Source: Paenarthrobacter nicotinovorans (GTDB taxonomy: Bacteria; Actinomycetota; Actinomycetes; Actinomycetales; Micrococcaceae). From it: 64,000 bases of DNA. The notes beneath the pieces are model-generated. The model was not told the origin of the DNA, did not search any database, and was given only the letters and a program-made list of their open reading frames with translations. The stretch spans positions 186,001 to 250,000 of the forward strand of contig NZ_SZVS01000004.1 in assembly GCF_007670255.1 (NCBI RefSeq), read 5' to 3'. Both the position numbers and the translations under genes were made by a program. Below are positions 24,956-33,498 of this stretch, piece after piece; the stretch's first letter is position 1; each line of letters begins with the position of its first letter.

Positions 24956-26202
24956 GACTGAACAGCTCCCTCGCGGCCGGATGCATCGTTGATCTCGCTC
25001 TCGCTCATGCCAAGCAGCCCGCCGAGAACCTCCTGGGTGTTCTCGCCCAAATCCGGACCGAGGTTGCGAATGGGCAAGGACTCGCCACCGATAACGGGAA
25101 CCACGCCAGGGAAGCCGACGCCAGTGAGGGTTTCTTCGCCCGTGGAGACATCGAATTTTTGGATCATGTTCCTGGCGGCGTATTGGTTGTCGCTGCTGAT
25201 GTCGGCGGCGGTATAGATGGGACCCGCGGGAACACCCGCAGCTTCCAAGGCGGCCAGTGCCTCAGCCGGCGAAAGCGTGGCAGTCCATGCGCCGATCGCC
25301 TGGTCCAGCTCCTCACGCGCGGCCCAGCGACCCGCATTGCTCTGCAAGTCAGGTCGCCCCGCAAGGTCCGTACGGCCGATGGTCTGCATGTACCGCTGGA
25401 AAATCGAATCACCGTTACCTGCCACCACAATGCTCGCGCCGTCCTTGCAGACGTACGCATTCGAGGGGGCGATGCCCTCCATCCGGCCGCCGACCCGCTG
25501 GCGGTCCACGCCGTAGGCCTGGTAGTCGGGAATGAGGGATTCCATCATTGAAAACATTGACTCGTGCAGCGCGACGTCAATGACGCGTTCGGTGAGGGGA
25601 ACCGCGCCAGCCGAGTCCCGGCGTCGTGCTTCACGCTGGTAGAGGCCCATTACGGAACCGAAGGCGGCGTAGAGTCCCGCGATCGAGTCTCCGATGGAGA
25701 CGCCGACCCGCACCGGTGCGCGGTCGGGGTCGCCCACCAGGTTGCGGAAACCTCCGTAGGCTTCGGCGACGGCGGCAAAACCGGGACGCTCGGACAGTGG
25801 TCCCGTCTGCCCGAAGGCGGAGATGCGGGTCACCACAAGGTCCGGGTTGGCTTGGTTGAGAACCTCGGGACCGAGGCCCCACTTTTCCAGCGTGCCTGGG
25901 CGGAAATTCTCCAGCAGAATGTCTGATTTTGCCGCCAGGTCCAGGACGGCCCGCTTGCCGGCCTCGGTGCGGAGGTCCAGCACCACGGACTTCTTGTTGC
26001 GGTTCAACGTGCGGTACAGCATGGAGGTTGTGCCCTTGTGCAGACGCCAGTTTCGCAGTTCGTCGCCGGTTCCGGGCCGTTCGATCTTGATGACCTCGGC
26101 GCCGAAGTCGGCCAGCAGCCGGCCCGCGGTGGGCGCAGCGATGTAGTTGCCGAGTTCCAAGACCCGGACGCCGTCCAGCGGTGCGATTGGTTGCTGTGTC
26201 AT
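24952..26202 (-). CDS. Class III (CaiB/BaiF) CoA-transferase
   Basis: A 416-residue CoA-transferase. The N-terminal signature is 'LDGVRVLELGNYIAAPTAGR' and 'GAEVIKIERPGTGDELRNW'. The conserved Asp-rich loop is around 'NRNKKSVVLDLRTEAG'. It moves CoA between carboxylic acids. It is co-transcribed with the HMG-CoA lyase downstream; together they could degrade free 3-hydroxy-3-methylglutarate or a similar acid. The ATG at 26202 follows GGAAGAGG; the longer start at 26235 is not supported. Confidence 0.9.
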   Translation of the reverse strand: MTQQPIAPLDGVRVLELGNYIAAPTAGRLLADFGAEVIKIERPGTGDELRNWRLHKGTTSMLYRTLNRNKKSVVLDLRTEAGKRAVLDLAAKSDILLENFRPGTLEKWGLGPEVLNQANPDLVVTRISAFGQTGPLSERPGFAAVAEAYGGFRNLVGDPDRAPVRVGVSIGDSIAGLYAAFGSVMGLYQREARRRDSAGAVPLTERVIDVALHESMFSMMESLIPDYQAYGVDRQRVGGRMEGIAPSNAYVCKDGASIVVAGNGDSIFQRYMQTIGRTDLAGRPDLQSNAGRWAAREELDQAIGAWTATLSPAEALAALEAAGVPAGPIYTAADISSDNQYAARNMIQKFDVSTGEETLTGVGFPGVVPVIGGESLPIRNLGPDLGENTQEVLGGLLGMSESEINDASGREGAVQS

Positions 26203-26250
26203 GGTCCTCTTCCGTGCTGATGCCCCCTTTTGCAAACCTAGACTAGGCCC

Positions 26251-26763
26251 ATGAGATTCGCCATCCGTCCCGCGGTTGAAACGGATGTTCCCGGAATTGT
26301 GACCGTGGAGACCCTGTCCGGCCGGTTGTCAGAGGCGGGAAGGGAGCCTTTCGCGGCAAAGATCGCTGCTGCAATATCCGACGAAGATCGCCTGGCTCTG
26401 GTGGCCGAGGCGAAATCGGACATGGCCCCCGGGCCGGGTTTCGCCGTCGTTGGCTGGGCGAAAACGCACCGTTACGACGTCGGTGACGGTCCGGCGCCGG
26501 CGGGTCACTATCTGGGCGGCCTTACCGTTGCGCCCGATTTCCGGCGTCGGGGACTTGCGGTTGCCTTGACCTCGCGCCGGCTTGAGTGGATCTGGGAACA
26601 CGCTGACACTGCCTTGTACATCGTGAACGCGCGCAATGAGGCTTCACTGGCATTGCATCGTCGGTGGGGGTTCCGAGAGGTCGCGCGAGGACCGGTTTTT
26701 CACGGCGTAACGTTCGACGGCGGTGATGGCGTCTTGCTCGCGGCGGCGCGGCCGCCGTCCTGA
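26251..26763 (+). CDS. GNAT family N-acetyltransferase
   Basis: A 170-residue acetyltransferase. The acetyl-CoA site is visible as 'LGGLTVAPDFRRRGLAVAL' (motif A, pattern R-R-x-G-x-A), followed by 'YIVNARNEASLALHRRWGFR' (motif B). It transfers an acetyl group to a small molecule or a protein N-terminus; the substrate is unknown. It is divergent from the CoA-transferase gene by 48 bases. Confidence 0.9.
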   Translation: MRFAIRPAVETDVPGIVTVETLSGRLSEAGREPFAAKIAAAISDEDRLALVAEAKSDMAPGPGFAVVGWAKTHRYDVGDGPAPAGHYLGGLTVAPDFRRRGLAVALTSRRLEWIWEHADTALYIVNARNEASLALHRRWGFREVARGPVFHGVTFDGGDGVLLAAARPPS

Positions 26764-26826
26764 CCCCATGGGACCCCGCGCCGCCGTAGCATGGGTCCAG
26801 GGATGCGCCGACTGGGGGAGTGTGTG

Positions 26827-27906
26827 ATGGGGCCGCTGGATTCGATCGAAAAAACTGCAAGGAAAACCCCGCCAACCAGCGTGGAAGTGCCGGCCAAGGC
26901 CCGGCGAAAGCGCTCCTCGCGGCTGCGCAAGCTGGAACTGGCGATCTTGGTGGTTTTGATCCTGGCTGTGGCCCTTTCCGCCACTCCTTGGCCGTCGGCA
27001 CTGCTGATCCGCAGTGTTTTTGAGCGGGGAGCCCAGGCGACCATCGACGAAATGACGCCCTACGTTCCCGCTACTCCCTTGGATACGCGGATGGGGGTGG
27101 AGTACAAGCCGGGGTCCACCTTTGATGTCTTCAGTCCCCAGGGGACGACGGCGCCGCTACCTACTGTGGTGTGGATTCACGGAGGCGCTTGGATTTCCGG
27201 GGCACAGCGCGACGTCAATCCGTACCTCCAGATCATGGCCGACCAGGGCTACACCACCATCGGCATGAGCTATCCGATCGCACCCGAAGCCACGTACCCC
27301 ACTGCTGTCCGCGACATCAACGAAGCCCTGGCCTACATCAAGGCGCACGCTGCCGGGCTCAATGTGGACACCAGCCGCATCGTCCTTGCCGGTGACTCTG
27401 CAGGGGCCCAGCTGGCCAGCCAGATGACAACGCTCACCGTCAACCCCGAGTACGCCAACCTCATGGGAATCCAGCCTGCGCTTCAGAAGTCCGAACTGGC
27501 TGCAACCATCCTGCACTGCGGCGTCTACGACCTGCGGGCCATGGCGGACCTGAACGGCATTGTGGCGTGGGGTTTCAAGACTGCCTTGTGGGCTTACACC
27601 GGCACCAAGGATTGGTCCGCAACCTATGCCGGGGCCACGATGTCCACCATCGACTTTGTCACCCCCGACTTCCCGCCGACCTTTATCAGCGGCGGCAACG
27701 GTGACGGCCTCACCTGGCTGCAATCGGTGCCCTACAGCAACCGGCTCAAAGATGCCGGAGTGCCCGTGACTGAGCTGTTTTGGCCGGCAACCCACCAACC
27801 TGAGTTGACGCACGAGTACCAGTTCCATCTGAACTTCGCCGAAGCCCGCGAGGCGAGGGACAAGACTTTCGATTTCCTGTCTGCGCACGCTGCGCGGCGT
27901 CCTTAA
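26827..27906 (+). CDS. Alpha/beta hydrolase, HSL-like esterase with membrane anchor
   Basis: A 359-residue protein. A basic N-terminus is followed by one membrane helix near residues 40-60 ('LAILVVLILAVALSATPWPS'), then an alpha/beta hydrolase domain. The oxyanion motif is 'HGGAW', the nucleophile elbow is 'GDSAGAQ', and a late His ('HQPELTHEYQF') completes the triad. It probably cleaves esters at the outer face of the membrane. I chose the ATG at 26827, which follows GGGGAG; earlier starts at 26791 or 26803 are possible. Confidence 0.87.
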   Translation: MGPLDSIEKTARKTPPTSVEVPAKARRKRSSRLRKLELAILVVLILAVALSATPWPSALLIRSVFERGAQATIDEMTPYVPATPLDTRMGVEYKPGSTFDVFSPQGTTAPLPTVVWIHGGAWISGAQRDVNPYLQIMADQGYTTIGMSYPIAPEATYPTAVRDINEALAYIKAHAAGLNVDTSRIVLAGDSAGAQLASQMTTLTVNPEYANLMGIQPALQKSELAATILHCGVYDLRAMADLNGIVAWGFKTALWAYTGTKDWSATYAGATMSTIDFVTPDFPPTFISGGNGDGLTWLQSVPYSNRLKDAGVPVTELFWPATHQPELTHEYQFHLNFAEAREARDKTFDFLSAHAARRP

Positions 27907-27957
27907 TCTTCCGGCAGCTCGCCGGGAATACTTTCCCTCCCGCCCCTGTTCATTGAT

Positions 27958-27977
27958 TTAGATGCAAACGCATGTAA
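27958..27977. promoter_or_regulatory. Palindrome upstream of the FMN reductase gene
   Basis: TTAGATGC and GCATGTAA are near-perfect inverted repeats around AAAC, about 30 bases before the gene start. This is a plausible MarR- or LysR-type operator, assigned only by symmetry. Confidence 0.35.
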
Positions 27978-28007
27978 ACTGAATGAACGAGCAACAGGAG
28001 AAACGCC

Positions 28008-28631
28008 ATGGAAACCCGCCGCATCACCGTACTTTCCGCCGGACTCGGCGTGCCGTCGTCGAGCCGTCTGCTGGCCGACCAGCTGGCCGCCTCCGCCGAG
28101 CGGCAACTGCGTGCGGCAGGCTATGAGGCGAGGATCGACGTCGTCGAGCTTCGCGACCTCGCTGTGGACATCGCGAACAACTTTGTCACCGGCTATGCGG
28201 CGCCCCGCCTAGCGGAGGTGATTGCCGGCGTCGAGGATTCCGACGCCATCATCGCTGTCAGCCCGGTGTTCAGTGCTTCCTACAGTGGCCTTTTCAAGTC
28301 GTTCATCGACGTCCTCGATCCCAAGTCGCTGGATGGCAAGGCGGTCCTGCTGGGTGCTACCGGCGGCACCGACCGCCACCAGATGGTCCTGGACTACGCC
28401 ATGCGCCCGCTGTTCACGTACCTCCGGACGCGGATTGCCGCTACCGCCGTTTTCGCGGGGCCACAGGACTGGGGAAACGACGACGGCGGCTCGCCACTGT
28501 CGTCGCGGGTGGACCGGGCAGCCGGTGAACTCGTGCAACTGCTGAGCGGCCCCCAGCCCGGCCGCAAGGCTCCGGTTCTTGAGTCGCTGCCGTTTGAGCA
28601 GCTGCTCGCCGGAATCTCGGCAGGCAGGTAG
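28008..28631 (+). CDS. NADPH-dependent FMN reductase
   Basis: A 207-residue flavodoxin-fold protein of the NADPH-dependent FMN reductase family (CE1759/MsuE-like). Hallmarks are 'ITVLSAGLGVPSSSRLLADQ' for phosphate binding, 'DAIIAVSPVFSASYSGLFKS' and 'KAVLLGATGGTDRHQMVLDY'. It would supply reduced FMN to a partner monooxygenase, but none is adjacent. The ribosome site AGGAGA precedes the ATG. Confidence 0.88.
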   Translation: METRRITVLSAGLGVPSSSRLLADQLAASAERQLRAAGYEARIDVVELRDLAVDIANNFVTGYAAPRLAEVIAGVEDSDAIIAVSPVFSASYSGLFKSFIDVLDPKSLDGKAVLLGATGGTDRHQMVLDYAMRPLFTYLRTRIAATAVFAGPQDWGNDDGGSPLSSRVDRAAGELVQLLSGPQPGRKAPVLESLPFEQLLAGISAGR

Positions 28632-28668
28632 TCCGAACTTTTACCCAGGTTGGGTCGTTGGGGCAAGC

Positions 28669-29043
28669 ATGAAGTGTCCTGTGGATTCCATTGACCTGGT
28701 GATGAGCGAACGAAGCGGCGTGGAGATCGATTACTGCCCGAAATGCAGGGGAGTGTGGCTGGATCGCGGCGAGCTGGACAAGATCATCGACCGTGTAGCG
28801 GCGGAGACCGTCCCTTCGGCATCGCGGCCTGTCCCGCTGGCGCCCCAGCCTCCGATCGCCCCGCCGCCCCTCTATAACCCCTTCGAGTCCCGTCCGCAGG
28901 AATCGCGGTATGAGGACAGGGGGCGGCGCGACTACGACCGGGACTACGATCGGCGCGAGTATGAGCGGCGGGGTGACCGGGACCAGTACGGCCGTAAGCG
29001 GAAGAAGAAGGAAGGCTTCCTTGGCGACCTCTTCGACTTTTAG
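28669..29043 (+). CDS. TFIIB-type zinc-ribbon protein
   Basis: A 124-residue protein. The N-terminal 40 residues match the zf-TFIIB pattern 'DYCPKCRGVWLDRGELDKII'. The first knuckle reads C3-P-V-D rather than C-x-x-C, so only three cysteines are present (3, 23, 26). A Pro-rich linker leads to a highly charged Arg/Asp/Tyr tail and the hydrophobic end 'GFLGDLFDF'. Function is unknown. It converges on the gene at 29044 with no gap. I chose the ATG at 28669; the upstream start at 28579 overlaps the reductase gene. Confidence 0.82.
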   Translation: MKCPVDSIDLVMSERSGVEIDYCPKCRGVWLDRGELDKIIDRVAAETVPSASRPVPLAPQPPIAPPPLYNPFESRPQESRYEDRGRRDYDRDYDRREYERRGDRDQYGRKRKKKEGFLGDLFDF

Positions 29044-29619
29044 TCAGTCGTCCAGGAGTTCGATGAATTCACGGGCCTGTTTGATGTTGATGTCCGAGTG
29101 GCGGGTCAAAGCCAGTGCCGCACCCTCAACATCACCACTCTTTGCCAGCGTACGGATCCGGCCGTAGATTTCGTCGTTGAGCATATTGCTGCTGACTTCA
29201 CGGGTCACATCGCCCTTGCTCACGATCGCCCTGTAGCGGTAGGGGAAGCGCTCGGGCTCGTCGTCATCATCGGCGAGCAGGTCCTTGGCGGGGGTTTCCG
29301 GCGTGAACGGCTGGGGGTGCGCCGCCAAGGCACCCACGGCGTTGCGCGAGGCACGAAGGCCTTCTCCCGTGGCTTGCAGATAGAGCTTGATGGCGGCCAT
29401 GCCCTGGCCCTGGGCTATCAGCGAATACAGCTGGCGGTGCTGCTCCTGGTTGAGCTTGGCTGCTGACTCCCTGGCCAGTTCCACCGGGTCCTTCGGCGCA
29501 CTCGTTGCCTGGGCGTTTGCCTTCGTTTCCGCTGAGCGCTTGGTGAATGAATGAATAAGCAGGAGCACTCCCGCGACGACCGCAATGAGGATCAGGAGCG
29601 GGATGAGGATTGAATCCAT
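29044..29619 (-). CDS. Membrane-anchored protein with L7/L12 C-terminal-like motif
   Basis: A 191-residue protein. One N-terminal membrane helix ('ILIPLLILIAVVAGVLLLI') is followed by a charged region. Near residues 70-95 the stretch 'GQGMAAIKLYLQATGEGLRA' resembles the C-terminal domain of ribosomal protein L7/L12. A second such helix pair may be at the C-terminus ('DVEGAALALTRHSDINIKQA'). The neighbour at 29627 has the same motif. I do not know a function; a ribosome- or factor-binding role at the membrane is conceivable. Confidence 0.75.
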   Translation of the reverse strand: MDSILIPLLILIAVVAGVLLLIHSFTKRSAETKANAQATSAPKDPVELARESAAKLNQEQHRQLYSLIAQGQGMAAIKLYLQATGEGLRASRNAVGALAAHPQPFTPETPAKDLLADDDDEPERFPYRYRAIVSKGDVTREVSSNMLNDEIYGRIRTLAKSGDVEGAALALTRHSDINIKQAREFIELLDD

Positions 29620-29626
29620 GGCGTTG

Positions 29627-30106
29627 TCAGAGCCGATCTACGTAGTTCTTGGCGGTAAGCAAATCTGAATGGGTGGCTTGGCGAAGAACTTTGATGGCCT
29701 CGATCTTCTTTCCGCTGCGGACCAGGTTCTGCAGCTCAAAGGCGAGCTGGGGGTTGAGCGGGCCGTTGGGGAGGACCGCGGGCTGCTGACCTGGCTGATT
29801 GGCGGCCGGAGCGCGTCCGGTCTGTGCCTGGATTGCCGCGTTGTTCGGTTGCGCATGCTGGCTGTGCTGGGCTGCGTTCTGGCTGGGCTTGGTCGTAGCC
29901 TCGATGCGGGCTCGAAGGGCCAACGCCTGCTGGACTTGGGAAGCCTGGTGCGCGGCGGAACGGGCCGCGAGTTCGCGTTGGTATCTTTCGGCGTCCGACA
30001 TGCCCGTATCCCGCGGTCTGAAGGCCGCCGACAGCGCCCACAGCAGGCCCAGGAGGACGAGCAACGGAAGGGCAACCGTCAGCACGTCACCAAAGTTCAT
30101 CCCCAT
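29627..30106 (-). CDS. Membrane-anchored protein with L7/L12 C-terminal-like motif (paralogue)
   Basis: A 159-residue protein. An N-terminal membrane helix ('VLTVALPLLVLLGLLWALSA') is followed by a long Ala/Gln-rich linker (about 45-120). The last 35 residues ('SGKKIEAIKVLRQATHSDLL', 'TAKNYVDRL') closely follow the L7/L12 C-terminal motif. It precedes the similar gene at 29044 by seven bases, so both are probably one operon of tandem paralogues. Function is unknown. Confidence 0.75.
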   Translation of the reverse strand: MGMNFGDVLTVALPLLVLLGLLWALSAAFRPRDTGMSDAERYQRELAARSAAHQASQVQQALALRARIEATTKPSQNAAQHSQHAQPNNAAIQAQTGRAPAANQPGQQPAVLPNGPLNPQLAFELQNLVRSGKKIEAIKVLRQATHSDLLTAKNYVDRL

Positions 30107-30692
30107 GCTTAGAGCTTATGCCAGAAGTGCGTTATCCACAGCACATTCCACGGTCGGCATAGGCTTCCGAGAGCATGGTGTCAAATTAAGGCATGGAATG
30201 TAAGTTCCATCACATTTGGGGCATGTTTGGGGTGTTTTTGCCCGCTTCTGCAGACTCGGGAATCGACACGGCTGTGGATGATTTGTGGGCAAAATTTTCT
30301 TTAGTCCACAGCTTGTGAGCAACGTTTCCGCAGGTCAGAGCGTTGATGCCGCTCAAAGAATTTCTCTATCCACAGAGTAACGCACAGTCTGTGCACAACG
30401 TTGAGGTGGTATTCCACAAGTTATCCACAGGGGTCATCTGCCACCTGCTGTAACGTGTCTGAAGTGTCCATTTTGGGCACTCATTTACCCGCATTGAGTT
30501 TCCAGGCCCGTCAAAAAGTCACAACCCGTGACGGGCTCAAGGAAGGCACTGTGGATAACTTGTGGATACCGCTATTTTGTCGGGGCCGGCTGGCATTGTC
30601 AGAGGAAACCCGGCGGACGGCGTAGCCACACACTGCGCTTTGTGACCGCCAGGGAGTACATCTTTGCGGCGGTACATATTTGGAGGACGGCT
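30107..30692. other. DnaA-box-rich, AT-rich region upstream of dnaB, no gene seen
   Basis: This 586-base gap is richer in A and T than its surroundings. TTATCCACA occurs perfectly at 30132-30140 and 30421-30429 and, on the minus strand, at 30550-30558. One-mismatch copies lie at 30273-30281 (minus), 30366-30374 (plus) and 30561-30569 (minus). The motif matches the DnaA box consensus. No protein-coding frame in the gap looks real. It probably holds the dnaB promoter and may titrate or bind DnaA. Confidence 0.6.
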
Positions 30693-32075
30693 TTGTCAGT
30701 TACGCACTTGGACTCAATCGAGGGCACTCGCGCTTCGGACTCGAGCCGGAAGCCTCCCCAGGACATCCCTGCTGAACAATCCGTACTCGGCGGCATGATG
30801 CTGTCCAAGGACGCAATCGCGGACGTCGTGGAGATCGTCCGTGGGCACGACTTCTACCGTCCGGCCCACGAGACCATCTACGAGTCCATCATCGACCTCT
30901 ATGGCCGGGGCGAACCAGCTGACGCCGTTACGGTGTCGGACGAACTCACCAAGCGCGGCGAGATCAACCGGATCGGCGGGCCGGCGTACCTTCACGAGCT
31001 CATCCAGACCGTCCCCACCGCGGCGAACGCCGGTTACTACGCGGAAATCGTGGCCGAGCGCGCCGTGCTTCGCCGTCTGGTGAATGCCGGAACCAAGATC
31101 GTCCAGATGGGCTACGGCCAGGACGGCGAGGTGGAAGATCTCGTCAACCAGGCACAAGCCGAGGTTTACGCAGTTGCTGAAAAGCGTACGGCCGAGGACT
31201 ACGTGGCGTTGAAGGACGTCATGGAGTCCACCGTGGACGAAATCGAAGCTTCGGGGCACCGCGGCGAAGGCATGACAGGCGTCCCCACCGGGTTCTACGA
31301 ACTCGACGAACTGACGCACGGCCTCCACCCGGGCCAGATGATCGTTATCGCAGCCCGTCCTGCCGTCGGTAAGTCCACATTCGCGTTGGACTTTGCCCGT
31401 TCCGCTGCCATCAAGAACAACCTGGCCACGGTCATGTTCTCCCTGGAAATGGGCCGGAACGAGATTGCGATGCGTCTTCTCTCCGCAGAAGCCACCATCG
31501 GCCTTCAGGACCTCCGCAAGGGCACCATCAAGGACGAACAGTGGTCCAAGATCGCCACCACCATGGGCCGCATGAACGATGCTCCCCTCTTCATTGATGA
31601 CAGCCCGAACATGTCGCTGATGGAGATCCGGGCCAAGTGCCGCCGCTTGAAGCAGCAGCACGACCTCAAGCTGGTCATCCTTGACTACCTCCAGCTCATG
31701 AGCTCGGGCAAAAAAGTGGAATCCCGCCAGCAGGAAGTTTCCGAGTTCTCGCGTGCCCTCAAGCTGCTTGCCAAGGAGTTGCAGGTACCCGTGATCGCCC
31801 TGTCGCAGCTGAACCGTGGTTCGGAGCAGCGCCAGGACAAGCGGCCCATGGTTTCGGACCTTCGTGAATCCGGCTCCATCGAGCAGGACGCCGACATGGT
31901 CATCCTGCTTCACCGTGAAGATGTCTACGACAAGGAATCCCCGCGTGCGGGCGAGGCCGACATCCTCATTGCAAAGCACCGTAACGGTCCCACCAAGGAC
32001 ATCGTTGTGGCTTTCCAGGGTCACTACTCACGCTTCGCCAACATGGCTGGCGAGACCGGCGGTGGGGGTTTCTAG
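30693..32075 (+). CDS. dnaB: Replicative DNA helicase
   Basis: A 460-residue hexameric helicase that unwinds DNA at the replication fork. The N-terminal domain has 'PQDIPAEQSVLGGMMLSKDA'. The RecA-like core carries Walker A 'ARPAVGKSTFAL' (Lys near residue 227), Walker B 'LVILDYLQLM' and the arginine-finger region 'SDLRESGSIEQDADMVIL'. No intein is present. I chose the TTG at 30693 because GGAGG lies eight bases before it; an upstream reading from 30528 has no similarity. The gene lies about 17 kb downstream of rplI. Confidence 0.96.
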   Translation: MSVTHLDSIEGTRASDSSRKPPQDIPAEQSVLGGMMLSKDAIADVVEIVRGHDFYRPAHETIYESIIDLYGRGEPADAVTVSDELTKRGEINRIGGPAYLHELIQTVPTAANAGYYAEIVAERAVLRRLVNAGTKIVQMGYGQDGEVEDLVNQAQAEVYAVAEKRTAEDYVALKDVMESTVDEIEASGHRGEGMTGVPTGFYELDELTHGLHPGQMIVIAARPAVGKSTFALDFARSAAIKNNLATVMFSLEMGRNEIAMRLLSAEATIGLQDLRKGTIKDEQWSKIATTMGRMNDAPLFIDDSPNMSLMEIRAKCRRLKQQHDLKLVILDYLQLMSSGKKVESRQQEVSEFSRALKLLAKELQVPVIALSQLNRGSEQRQDKRPMVSDLRESGSIEQDADMVILLHREDVYDKESPRAGEADILIAKHRNGPTKDIVVAFQGHYSRFANMAGETGGGGF

Positions 32076-32170
32076 GCCCGCGGGATTTTTTGCGTAGGAC
32101 AACGCGGACAGTAGCCTTGCTGGAGTCCGCGCCTGCGGATGCAGTACAGAGAAATATTGGGGGGACACAT

Positions 32171-32896
32171 ATGAAGAAGAATTTGCTGCCCGGACTCGGG
32201 GCAACTGTATTGATGGTTACGGCATTGACGGCCTGCGGTGGCGCTACGGCATCACCGCAATCCTCGTCGGGCCCTGCCAGCGAGACGGCTACTGCAACAC
32301 CAACGCCCGCGAAGCAGTACACCAAGGACGAGCTCGTCGCTTTGGTGGGGCAGATCAAGGAAGCTGACGGTACTAGCCGTGCAGTAGTTTCCGACCAAGA
32401 GCTGGTGGCCCAGTATGAACCCGTTCGCGTGCTCAACAAGGCAGTTATTGAACCTTCGGAATGCGGGAACCTCGGCACGCTTGGTGTGTACCAACCCGTG
32501 GACGGCGCCGCGTCTGCCGGCACTACCAGGTCCAAGGCGGGTGAGTTCATCACCAGCGTGGTCCTGGCCTCCGGCGTCGAATCCGCGGCGCTCCAGGCAA
32601 GCCTGGACAAGAGCGAGTCGCAGATCGAGACATGCAAGACGGTGACGCTGTCGGCTGAGGGGGACGTCATGACCCTTACGACGGAAAGGATCGACGGCGT
32701 CGGCTCAGTCCCGGGGACTGTGGCCTCCAAGACCGTCATGGTCATGCCTGACGGAAAGTCAGGAGCCATCTACAACGCGTACGCCCTCAAGGACGGAGTC
32801 CTGATCTCGGCTTCCGCATCCAGTAACAGCTCTGCAACCGGCGGACCGGAAACAGCCGGTGCGCTCATGGATCAGGCCGCAGCGCTGATCAAGTAG
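32171..32896 (+). CDS. Predicted lipoprotein of unknown function
   Basis: A 241-residue exported protein with lipobox 'LTAC' (Cys22) and a Ser/Thr/Pro linker to about residue 50. The rest resembles the PknH-sensor-like or mycobacterial LpqN-like lipoprotein domains in general composition, but I cannot assign a family. Two Cys residues in the mature part could form a disulphide. The ATG at 32171 follows GGGGGA. A terminator follows. Confidence 0.75.
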   Translation: MKKNLLPGLGATVLMVTALTACGGATASPQSSSGPASETATATPTPAKQYTKDELVALVGQIKEADGTSRAVVSDQELVAQYEPVRVLNKAVIEPSECGNLGTLGVYQPVDGAASAGTTRSKAGEFITSVVLASGVESAALQASLDKSESQIETCKTVTLSAEGDVMTLTTERIDGVGSVPGTVASKTVMVMPDGKSGAIYNAYALKDGVLISASASSNSSATGGPETAGALMDQAAALIK

Positions 32897-32901
32897 CTTC
32901 G

Positions 32902-32946
32902 AAAAAGGCCGTACGCACGAGGTGTCCTCGTACGTACGGCCTTTTT
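32902..32946 (+). terminator. Rho-independent terminator after the lipoprotein gene
   Basis: AAAAAGGCCGTACG at the left pairs with CGTACGGCCTTTTT at the right, with the T-run at 32942-32946. The A-run on the left makes it usable from both strands, which suits the convergent gene at 32967. Confidence 0.92.
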
Positions 32947-32966
32947 GTGGCTCTTGGCTGGCGAGT

Positions 32967-33428
32967 TCAGTACTCGCCCTTGATCACGAAGTAGGAGCCA
33001 CGGATCGTTCCGGCCAGCTTGGACTTTTGCCGGGCGAACTTGAACTTCGAGTCCAGCTCCTCGGGGACGTCCATGCCGTCGGCGAGCTTGAAGCCCACCG
33101 CCCGCTTTCCCTCGCCCGTGCTGTACATGACATTGATCGACAAGCCGGACTCGTAGAACACGTATGCCATCTGCAGGTCCTCCACCTGGAAAGCCGTGGC
33201 TTCCAACGGCTTGGACTTGATCACGATGTCCCGCTCTTCCTTAAGGATCCGGCTCACCCTGTCCACTACCTCAGGGAGCTCCTCGGCGGGGCTCACCGTG
33301 AAGTCGTGGTCGTACTTATTCTTGTAATAGCGGGCTTCGTTGGCACGCAGCCCGGCTGCCGCCTCGGCGACAGGTGAGGACTCAAGTCCAACTGTGGATA
33401 CGGTCTTGAAGTCAACGGTGTAGGGCAT
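32967..33428 (-). CDS. Conserved hypothetical soluble protein, 153 residues
   Basis: A mixed alpha/beta protein with no signal peptide ('VDFKTVSTVGLESSPVAEAA', 'EELPEVVDRVSRILKEERDI', 'AFQVEDLQMAYVFYESG'). I do not recognise a family. It stands alone between a terminator and the RpiB-type gene and is on the same strand as that gene with 70 bases between. Composition supports a real gene. Confidence 0.65.
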   Translation of the reverse strand: MPYTVDFKTVSTVGLESSPVAEAAAGLRANEARYYKNKYDHDFTVSPAEELPEVVDRVSRILKEERDIVIKSKPLEATAFQVEDLQMAYVFYESGLSINVMYSTGEGKRAVGFKLADGMDVPEELDSKFKFARQKSKLAGTIRGSYFVIKGEY

Positions 33429-33498
33429 CAGCTCTCCTGGTCCGGCGTGTTTGCACCAATGCTACTGATGGGGCGGCCCGGGCCGGCTGAACTTGCCC

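Noticed and set aside
30107..30692. Chromosome replication origin
   Set aside because: There are DnaA boxes but no dnaA, dnaN or rpmH nearby, so I record only a DnaA-box cluster.
30714..32024. 436-codon minus-strand open frame
   Set aside because: It is antisense to dnaB, with a His/Val/Gly-rich shadow composition.
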